Source: Strongylocentrotus purpuratus (taxonomy: Eukaryota > Echinodermata > Echinoidea > Camarodonta > Strongylocentrotidae). Taken from it: a DNA stretch of 64,000 bases. The translations under genes and the position numbers were made by a program. The notes under the pieces are model-generated. The model searched no databases. It had not been told where the DNA came from and saw nothing but the letters and a program-made list of their open reading frames with translations. Below, piece after piece: positions 23,069 through 33,400 of the stretch (position 1 is its first letter; each line of letters opens with the position of its first letter). Location: assembly GCF_000002235.5 (NCBI RefSeq), contig NW_022145599.1:25008879-25072878 (forward strand), in the 5' to 3' direction.

Positions 23069-23458
23069 TAGTTATCAAACAAATTAATGGAGTTCACAAG
23101 TTCAGTGTGTGCACAAAGTCAATGGCATGGCAGATACAGTAGTTTTACAGCCTACATGAATTGACCAGTACATGTAAATGATACACTTTTAAGAAGTATG
23201 GTGGAACAAGTTACAACCAGACTCTGCTCTGGTATCATTCATAATTGAAGACAACTGATTTTCACTAAAAAGTTGACATTATGTACAGTGTACAGCTCAC
23301 TTGCTTTCTGGATCCAATAGTTGGTTTTTGATTTATTACAGAAATCACCTCATGAACATACCACAGATTTATGTGGATTTGTCCCAAGGATGAGTGCAGA
23401 GCTCTACAGAAACATTCATTTCTTCTTCCTATTTTATGCTCAAAGCAGCCTATGACTA

Positions 23459-23685
23459 CCTGTCCTTCCATTACCACTATTTGTCCTTCCGTTACCAGCT
23501 TTGGTAACGGAAGGACAACTTTTAATTCATTTTAATTAATTAACAAAGGAGGGTTTTAAGACTACATGAACACTAAATTGTAGGCCTACCTAAACTTGCT
23601 TTGCATTGTAATTTTTAGTGTTCTTCGACTACTCTTTTCAGTACAATATTGAAAAAAGACCCTTTTTAGGTAACGGAAGGACATT
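23459..23685. repeat. Cluster of GTCCTTCCGTTACC motifs with perfect hairpin
   Basis: The 14-bp word occurs four times: twice as GTCCTTCC(A/G)TTACC (about 23461 and 23484) and twice as its complement GGTAACGGAAGGAC (about 23504 and 23671). The middle pair forms a perfect 16-bp stem at 23482-23519 with a six-base loop. Confidence 0.85.
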
Positions 23686-23699
23686 TTTCAAGGAGTAAA

Positions 23700-25370
23700 T
23701 TAAAGAAGTCACTGAAGCGGAACGAACCATTGAAATCAATAAAAAACATGAAAATCTTAATTTTGTATATCTTGTAGGTTAGAAACATGATTGTGATGAC
23801 ATGTAAATGTTACATGTTATGTGTAGGACATTAACACTTTTGTGTGATAATTTTTACTTTTGAAAGGTTAATAAGGGTAATTAAACAATCAAAATTTTGG
23901 CCACAACGCTCTAATTAAAGTAATTTTTTACTAACAGGCGAGTAACAGGCGAGTATAGATCTACAAACATACATTGTAAATGCATACAAGTAAATGTAGA
24001 TGCCCCAATAAAGAAAAGAAATATTTCATAATTCATATCACTATCAACAATAATAAACATAAATGTAGCTACAAAGTACAGTGTACATTTAGCCCACCTG
24101 CCCTAATAATAAGACACTCAAAGCATTCAAGGAATAAATTCTGACCAGGCACCCATTTACTACACCTCGGTATAGAGCACATGTACAGTATGTAAATTTA
24201 TTGCAAAAGGACGCACCACAAAGTACATTAAATGTACATACAGAACACCTGCACATGTGATCCACAGTCTGATGACATGTTTGCCAGACCATAACACCTC
24301 TACATACAGTACATGAACTATTAAACATCGATCGAAACTCTGTCGCATGACAAAGGAAATGGTTAGATTTGATTAACGATCTAGTACTAGGTATCCCTTT
24401 TTTACATACATGTACATGTATGTACAGTATACCAATTAACACTTCCTGTTTCCCAAACACTGTCATATACATGTATATCATACATTAATAAAATGGGCAC
24501 ATATAAAGTCATAAATGATACTGTGGAATTACAATTTACAATGAAAATGAAACCCGTTTCACCCAGGGAAATTTGACATAATGCTTTCAAAGGGTCTAGC
24601 TTGTATGCGGAAGTCTCAAGTTGTCAGATAATTGAAGGATTCTGGCCTTGTGGCTGAGTGGGAAATGACTAATTCTAAGATAGGAACCTACTCCCAGACA
24701 AGGAGGGAAATAATTGACAGTGAAATGGCCAGAGAGTGGAAAGCCAGGAAAGGGGGTTCATGTTGACAGCAAATTTGTATACAAGTACATAGTCGGGCAT
24801 GCAGGTGAAATGCTTAAATTGTTAAATGTTACTTCCAAAAACGAGGTCCTGTTTCTTGAAAGCTCACAGACAAATAAGGTCTACAATGTATGACATGTAC
24901 ATGCACTTTCTTCAAGATTTGACAAGTTTTGCAAAATACATGTACACTGTACATGTACATTTTAATGTACAATGTAGAATGTACGCATGTCCTGTATCTA
25001 CTAGTGTTTGAGATTACTATTTTGATTAAGTTGGTTTCTACAGTATGTGGAGTATTAACTGTTTCCATTTGATCTACTAACTCTAAAAATTATGTCTACA
25101 TGTTTGTACAGTATCTACTATACTAAAATTATATACATGTACCATACACTGTACAATTACAATTTAATACATGTATTTATGTCTATAAACTCTTAAATAC
25201 ACAAACTGCTATATCAAAGTGATCAGACACAAACAATATTTAGCCAGGAATATGAGGCACCCTTGTGACCCTTGTTCATCTTTTGAAAGTCCTACATAAA
25301 AACTAAAGTGCCCCCTCCCCCAAATGCTAATATAGAGACTGCTAGTATAGAATTCTGGTTCATTAATTAA
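23700..25370. other. Intronic DNA rich in ACATGTAC words
   Basis: Contains many TACATGTA/ACATGTACAT palindromic words (for example near 24408-24425 and 24940-24960). No gene was seen. Confidence 0.5.
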
Positions 25371-25539
25371 AGGGCAATCCAACCCTTGTAACAAGTTGAT
25401 TTGTATGAAAGCAGAAAAAATAACAGAAACAGAATGGCAAAAGTTTGAAATGAATCGGACTAATAGTAATTTTATGACTGTTTGAAATATGAGATCACTA
25501 GTCTATGTGAATCTCAAATTGGTACTTCGGTCAGTGGAT

Positions 25540-25599
25540 GGACAGACGGACAACCTGAAAACATCATGCCTCCGGCAGCTTTGTAGCGGAGGCATACAA
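25540..25599 (+). repeat. Terminal block of the DR1 array element family
   Basis: GGACAGACGGACAACCTGAA followed by an ATGCCTCCG/CGGAGGCAT hairpin with a 12-base loop. It matches the 3' end of the 10474-11764 element, here without its tandem array. Confidence 0.8.
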
Positions 25600-26100
25600 A
25601 CTATGGGTACTAAATCTACCACAGTGGGCAAGCCATAGCCAGTTATATATTCTCTAGTTAACGACCAATATCAATTTCAAGATAAACTCTATCCCCAAAT
25701 GTGTAAACTGAATACTCCAGTAGTTTAAAACATGTGTTGTAAGGTATTGCAGGCATACCGGTAGATTTTGTCATTTTGATATTTTGTTGAAGCCTAAAAC
25801 ATTAGACACAGTTATTACTACCATCGTATTTTACTATACAAATATAATGAAGGTGTATTTTATCAACTATCAAATGAATTTATCAGGGGGTCACAAACAC
25901 AAAACTGTCATAAAATGACTTTAATGAAATAATCGCGATTGTATTTTATAAGCAATTCTTTTGTACATGTACATACTTACTGAATTATTTTGTATCTCTT
26001 GTCCCCTGCTACTATTTTCGATCTGTTCATTTCTTAGATTATTAAATAATTGCAGTTTTCCTAAAATTCCCCTTTTTTAAATGAGGCAAAATTTTAACCG

Positions 26101-26390
26101 CCCCCCCCCCCCGAAAACTACCCCTCAAGGACAACAACCACCCTCTGAGGATATTAACCCCCCCCCCCCCCCCCAGGACAACTAAGGACAACAATCCTGA
26201 AGACAATTACCCCTCCACCTATTCATTAAAGGAGAAGCTTGTCTACCCTGATAAAAAGGTAATTTTTTTGGGGGGTGGGGTAATTTTCGGGGGGGGGGGG
26301 GGTAATTGTCCTAGGGGGAAATTTGGTTTTGATGAGGAGGTAATTGTCCTCGGTGGGTTAATTTTCCAGGGGGTAATTGTCCTAGAACCT
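26101..26390. repeat. Foldback minisatellite element, copy 2
   Basis: A left arm of C-runs and ACTACCCC/GGACAAC units is followed, after a short spacer, by a right arm of GGGGGTAATTGTCC units. It ends GTCCTAGAACCT. The arms are inverted relative to each other and contain C and G homopolymers of 12-16 bases. Confidence 0.8.
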
Positions 26391-26399
26391 GAAATTCAA

Positions 26400-27200
26400 C
26401 TACATGTAAGCCTTAATTTGTCTCAGTTCCTAGTCCTACATGTAGTAGTAATTGTTAGAAATATTAGTATTGTTGTAATGAAATGTCTAGACAGTCAAGA
26501 TTAAAAGCTTTTTCATGAAATGGTTTTGGAAAACCAGAGACACCTCCGTAGTTAGGGGATAAAGTTATTACTGTCTCGCTGTTGGTTTCAGGACTCTGCC
26601 TCTCACTCTCTGCTCTGGAATAGATGGCAAAAAAAAGTGCACCCCTCTACTCAGGCTAGCCTTGCCCTGCCCTTGGCCTTGACCATGATAAGTTGCAGTA
26701 AGGCAGAGGTTGATTGAAGTTTTAGTTTTGTTTCTCTTTATATCTGTAGAAAGTCTAGGTCTAGTATGTCTTCCCCTCTTATTTTTGTTTATTGTTTATT
26801 CATTGTTTATATCTTCATGTAAATATGTTGTTATGTGGACCTCTGCTCTTGCAGCTGAGTCTGGAATAATGCACTTTCGCAGCAATCAACATGATCTTAG
26901 TCCATACACATATTAAAGAGTAGTTGTACAAATGTAGAACTTATTTACTAGTCTCCTGCTAAACTATATCAAACCTGAGCTGAAGCCCCGATCAAACAGT
27001 CATCAAGGTCGTTTTTAATTGACACTCGTACTCCCTAAAACGCGCTAATTGTCCAATAACTAGGAGACGCGAGAGCTGCGAAACTTCGCATTCACCTGCG
27101 CCCGAACTGCGGGCCTTGGTCAGCAGACCGTGTCGTTCTTCTTGATAACGACGAGAATAACATTTTCAAAAACTATTTCAAAAACTAATTTAACTGATGT
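26400..27200. other. First part of PITPNC1 intron 1, no other gene seen
   Basis: AT-rich near 26400-26950, then markedly GC-richer with CpGs from about 26990 to 27130 towards the divergent promoter. CCAAT occurs within ATTGTCCAATAAC near 27047-27060. Confidence 0.5.
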
Positions 27201-27219
27201 ATGAAATTATAATACTCAC

Positions 27220-27267
27220 CTCTTCCACACTCAGAGGCATGCATATACGGTATTCCTTGATAAGCAT
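27220..27267 (-). CDS. PITPNC1: PITPNC1-like phosphatidylinositol transfer protein, exon 1
   Basis: The start codon is at 27267-27265 on the minus strand. It reads MLIKEYRICMPLSVEE (16 codons), then a consensus donor GTGAGT (27214-27219). This is the universal PITP N-terminus (ML(L/I)KEYR..(M/L)P(L/V)SVEEY), closest to PITPNC1/RdgB-beta by its RICMPL. In phase 0 it joins exon 2 at 6557, giving VEE-YHIGQLYMIAKHS. The 20.7-kb intron between them holds the arrays and transposons described here. The start lies 192 bp from the ATG12 start on the other strand. PITPNM-type proteins also start MLIKEY but differ in the exon 2 block, so PITPNC1 is the better name. Confidence 0.93.
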
Positions 27268-27459
27268 ATTTGTTACTCCACATGAAGCCAAGAAGTCCAA
27301 GAATTGTGTTTTCCTGAACGGAAGTTAAAGTTTTCTGCTCAAAACCGACGACGTTTCAACAACCGATTAAACGATTTGTTTTGTTATCGATATCGACGAA
27401 TCTAGCTAGCTTCGAAGTCAACACTTGTCTTTGGGCTAAAATACTATAAAATACTAGAA
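27268..27459. promoter_or_regulatory. Divergent promoter between PITPNC1-like gene and ATG12
   Basis: Only 192 bp separate the two start codons, so both 5' UTRs and a shared core promoter must lie here or overlap the coding starts. GAACGGAAGT at 27316-27325 fits an ETS site, common in divergent housekeeping promoters. TATCGATA at 27385-27392 is a palindrome identical to the fly DRE word. No clear TATA box was seen. Site functions are inferred. Confidence 0.75.
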
Positions 27460-30400
27460 ATGGCAGAAGCACAGAGTACAACTGGAGCTGGAGATGAAAC
27501 AGCTGATCCTGGAACACAGAATGACCAGATTAGTAAACAAACGAAGGAAGGGGATGTGGTCAAAAAGAAATCAGATAAGGGTAAATAATCATACTCTCAC
27601 TCTCTTCCGGATATTGTAGTCCCGTGTGTTTTCGTTCATGTTAGTTAGAAATAGTCCAGGCTAGTCCAGACAATCTGCAATGAAGCCTATGAAGGTTTAA
27701 CTGCAATTCTGCGTTAATAAACCTATTTCGTCGCGTTTTTTATTCATTTTATTATGTATTACACAAACTTTATGCTTATCTCTGAAGACGAACACAGAAA
27801 GCATTTTGCAGGGACCAAAAACAATAGCAATCGTGACTCTATCAAGCCAGTGAGTCATGAACATGACTGAGTTTTGTTTTTAACTATTTTTTCATTATAT
27901 TTTATTGCGTTCAAACTTGATTTTTCTTCAAATTTATGACCTAAACTAAGTGTCTAAAGACTCTAAAGACAAGAGGGCACTCATTCATAGAGTCATCATA
28001 AGCATACTTTGTGTGTTGGAAAAACATTAATTCTCAAACACCACTGTACGCGTACTGTAAGCCCTCGTAAAAAGTTGTCGGACTAGGCCTACTAGAGACT
28101 TAAAGTAAGAGGAAAATGCTGACTCTGATAAATGATGATGATGATGGTTATGATGATGATAGAAGGTGGTAATCTTTTTAATTCTTATTCATTCTCAATA
28201 GACTACTAGAGACTTAAAGTAAGAGGAAAATGCTGACTCGATAAATGATGATGATGATGGTTATGATGATGATAGAAGGTGGTAATCTTTTTAATTTTTA
28301 TTCATTCTCAATAGACCTAGGGGTCTAGCGTCAATTTTATCACATCACAAAAGTGTGTCAACACACATATATAATAATGAAAGTTTCATCATTTTTTTTC
28401 ATGCACTTAAGTTGTGCTCAAAAGTTTAATTGTCTTAAATCTACTTCTTCATCCTTACAGTTGATATTCTACTTAAGGCGACAGGCAGTGCACCGATCAT
28501 GAAGAAGAAGAAATGGGCTGTTGACGCCAACAAGAAGGTCGCATGGGTCATTGACTTTATCCATAAATACCTGAAATGTGATCCTTCACAGTCATTAGTA
28601 AGGGAAGGCAACTTTATTATCACTCGCGTTCGTCCGGGTTCGGGACGCCTACTTATCTCTTAATCCCCCGTTCCCGGACGCGTATTGTACGCTGGCGGTC
28701 CCTTGGCGTCCCTTGCTCGCGTCTATTGTTGTCTGTTGGACAATAGAGCAGGCAGCCAGAAAAGAAGCCATCCCGTCCGCTAGGACCGCTGTCAATGAAC
28801 CTCACTGCTATCCAGCCCCTCTCTAATCCTTACTAATCTGGCGTCCCCTGACAATAGCTGACCCGTCTAGAACGCGTTAATCTGGTGTTCCCTGACAATA
28901 AAGTTGCACCCGTCTAGCTCGTGTTTAAAATACAAGATAGTAAATTTTCATAGATGAATTTTCAGTCTTGAAAGCAGAGCTAGAGCTGCAATCCTCCCGT
29001 GTTGATTGATAATAATTTGTCTAAAAAATGTGTCGCGCGCTAAAATAATAAACCTAACCAGCAACGCCTCAAGTCTTTCTACATACAGCCGCATATGAAT
29101 AAAAGCTTCTTGTGCGACACTGCAAATATATAAATCATATTTAGTAGTGTCTGTATTCCCCCAACCTATTAATCAGTACTGCATTGCGTGTATCAGCAAT
29201 TCGCGCAAATCAAAACATGTGGATAGCGGTCACGTGACCTAAAATGCGGTCACGTGATCTAAACCCTACAGCGCTGGTAAAGATACCACCACACTCGAAG
29301 GGCGCTTGCGATAAGCGAAAAAACTCGTTACAAAATCTCTGATTTTTTTTATTTTAAGCGCTTTTTTTGGCGAAGCCGTTTTTTAAAACTTGGCTAAGCC
29401 ACCGCGTGCTTTGGAAATATGGCTCCGATTCCGCACTTGTGACAGCAAAATTTGGCTTTTGGGGTGGATTTTTGGAAGTGACATCGGGATTTCCTTGTAC
29501 TAGTGAGTGACGCTGTGTGTAGTGCAGTGCACTGATATGTAATTTGCGTGTGTTGTGGATGCTGGTTTGATATCACGATCGGATGCATGTGTGTATGCAT
29601 GGCCTGGGGTAATGCGCACGTCTTTGAGTGGTGTACATCCCCTGTGTTGTGTGTATGCATACTATGCATACGCTCGTTCTCACAGCCAACCTGTAGCCGC
29701 GTTCGCATAGCCATACTCAGAACTTACAATTTTAGCACAGCAAAACAAATACGTATTTTCCCTTAAAAAAACACGTATAAATACGTTAAAAACGTTCTGC
29801 TTGGCAGCTCTGTGAAGTCTGAGTTTTATCTAAAGTCACAGCAGAAAATTCAGTGTTTTTACAAAATAAATATAGAAATAAAAATAAGGATTTACATTGC
29901 ATGCATGTAGTCTACCTTACAAGTGAAGATGTAGATATGTAACTTTGCCCCCCTGTTTTACTTTTCCCTTTTGCTGATTTTTTTTTATTCTATGCATAAT
30001 CAGGCCTCTCGCCAAGAAATTAAAAAGGCGTGGCGCGACACGAGGGAAAATTTAACCCCACCCCCCTGAAGAAAAAAAATTTATAAAAAATAATTAAAAA
30101 AACGTTTACAAGTATTAAGAGTAATTTGATTAACTGTTATCCCTGTATTATGTTCCGAGTCATTGTCATATTTACCCTTGCACTAAATAATCAATATTTA
30201 TAGTATGTTGGAATTTGTGAAATTTGTTATCCAATGTTACGAAGGAAAAAAAAATGTATATGATCATAGTTGTTTGGATTTTTATCGAGCTAGACCAAGT
30301 CATGTATTTAAAGCTGTAATTATTTTCCTTATATTAAAAACAATATTGCATTTTCTTATTTTTACAAAAATTGCAGTACTCAAATTTCTTCGTCTTTTAC

Positions 30401-33400
30401 TTTATATTGGAGTAAAATAAATTCTCTGTCTCAAAATGACATATACACCCGTCGACTTCGAGACACCAAAGCAATTGATAGAAAGTCTGAAGAGCTGTCG
30501 ACGTGTTTGTACGCCCGCGTCATTAACATGGCCAGTTCATATTTGTAATTTGCTGGAAATTGTTCTTTAAAAATGAGAAATTCACGAGTTTGAGTAGGAT
30601 CTCACTATTTCATACTTATGTTAAAAATGATTGTTAAATATCATAATTTTGAGTTTTTTTTATTGCCCGATATGAAAATGCAGCCACAAATGAATTTGAA
30701 AATTTTGATTGACTGCATAGTTGCTTAGTAACCAGACATACTAGTCAGTTCATTCATGACTTATGAAGCCGCCTCTGAGCTAATGTAAACAAAAACAAAG
30801 CCATTTATGGGCCGAGTGAATGACCTCAAGTGAATGTGACAGAGAAGAGAGCGAGAGAGAGGTTTTCCCACGCTTATCTTTTCAGGGGGGGGGTGGGGGA
30901 TAACTTCACGAAACAGACAGCGCAATAGAGAGAGAGAGAAAGAGAGGGGAATGTCTGATGGAGAGCGCGCAAACATGAAAGGGCTTGGCCGCCAAGAAGG
31001 GATCGGAGCTGAACAAGGGGGAGAAATTAGCATTTTGATAAGATTGGATTATGTCCGCATTATGTATCATCGACCAAGGCCACGTGATGAGTGATGGCTC
31101 ACTCGTAGTTGGTAGTTGTAGTTGGTTTCTCAAATAAATAACAGATAGTAATGAAATGTCCAGAATGAGTGAAGTGAAGTTGTGGATCTATCTTTGCCTT
31201 CACGTTGGTTTTACTTTTCCCTTTTCAATGCATTTTCGTATTTATTTAGTCGCCCTTTTTACCTGCGGCTGCCATCTTTCCGTCTCCCGATCCTTTCTTT
31301 CTTCTTGAACTCTAATATTTCTTTATTTATATCTTCATCACCAGGCGCGTACGCAGTGAGGGGAGGGGGAACCCCCCCCCCCTCATTTGTTTTTTGTGTG
31401 TGCTTATGGGTGACCAAAAAAACATCAAATCCTGGACACACAAAAAAAAATGTGCTCTTACCCCCCCCCCCCCCCCCCCGCCTGTCATTGCTAACTTTTC
31501 GGCGCAATTTACCCCCCCCCCCCTGCGAAAAAAATCCTGCGTACGACCCTGTTCATCACTTACTTCATCTAATTTTGCAATTCCATCTCTTAGATTTTTT
31601 TTTCAATGATTAATATGATAACGTTATTATATCGTTTTTTCAGACTTTCATTGAAATTAGAAATTTGAATTGTGTTCAAAACTGCGAATTCATTCTTCAA
31701 TACATCTCCCAATTTCTTTATCTTGAAACTTAATTTTTTTTTTCTTCACCTACTTTATCTGCCCCCTCTAATTTTGTAATTCCACCTCTTTAAAATATTT
31801 TTTTTTTCTTTTTTTTTTCTTCAATTATTAAAATACAAACTTAATTTTATCATATATTTTTTTCTCGGAATTGCATTTAAATTGGGGAGGGTGTGCATTA
31901 CGAAGGCGCGTAACGATGTTTAATATACGCGATGTTTTGGAACTTTGGTGTTGATTGACATGACTCGCCTCATTTCAGATAAGCAATCGACCTATACAGT
32001 GCGCCTAGCTCAGAAAACACGAAGCCGAGAATTGTCGATGTTTTATCATAACTCAATCATAGTTATAATTAATAAATGACACATATTGGTAAAGCTTAGA
32101 TCCTCTTCAGTGATGCAACTCTTATGCATATTTCACGAATGAGCGATTAAAAAACAATTTGAAGACATGCAGGGTCCTATGGTAAGGCATTAATCCTCAT
32201 TACCAGGTCCCTCGGAGAGAACCTAAAGCCGTCGGCCGTCTGGTTGCTTTCTTAGCAGTCAGGTAAAATAACCACCACCACAGGGTATCAAAAAGTCATT
32301 TGGCGAACGGTATCTGAATTTCTAGAAAATTCACTTTCTGCCCTTTCATAAATTAAACCTCGGCTCAATCAGAAAAAATGAGCCAGGAATAACAAATTTC
32401 TGTTTGTTTAAAGTAATGCTAGCACTTCCATAATTTGATTAAACGAATTCGTTTTCACTGGCTGCCTGCCGTAGCAACAAACAGAGTTATGGAAATAATG
32501 GAAATGCAAGCATTTATTTAAACAAACGGAACTTTGTTATTCCTGTACAAATATGTGTCATTTATTCATTATAATTTTGATCAAGTTATCATAAAACATT
32601 GATAATTCTCCGTTTCGTTTTCTCATGGGACGCACTAGCTAAAGAAAGTGTTGATTAAAGAAAGAGAGATAGTACGTGGTAGAGAGATAGTGGTAGAGAG
32701 AGATTAGAAAGGTGACTGGAAGAGAGAGAGAGGGCTAACAAAAAAAGGGGGGGGCGTAGAGAGGGCCTGGAGAGAAAGATAACAGATAAGAAAGGAAATT
32801 GTGTTGATTTGAGATACAGATGTATTACCCGAATTAAAAAGGAGTATTGTTGGATCTGTTTTTGTTATCATAACAAAAATTCTCCTCACCATTGTCCAGT
32901 CGCAACAACGACATACAAATAATGACAGATTTATTATGACATTCCCGCCACAAGTCGGCGCTCTCAGAACAAAGGCGTAGGCTGACAATCGTAAATATCG
33001 CGGTCTGTCTGAACTTGGGTGTTGATTACAACATTTCCAAGATACGGTTATCAATCCAACTTTCTAGTACTTCATTTGTGCCTATTCATTGTACCCACGA
33101 AAAGATCGATAGAAATGTCAGAATGTCTATTACCCTTCCCAGGGTTCAATGGGCGGCACAGGGTATGCAAATTATAAATTGTTCTAGCGCTGCTGGTCGC
33201 TACAACTACAAGGCGGCCACGGCCTACGTATCACTCATTCAAAATCAGTTTTCATAAGACCAAACCTCCAAAATAGATGACATATAAAAAAATACATAAC
33301 AGTCTCGTAGAGTAAATATTTCAAAGAACAAAACATGCATGTCTACGTCCCTCTACCTCTCTCTCCCTCTCTCTCTCTCAACCTCAAACTACGGACCTCT

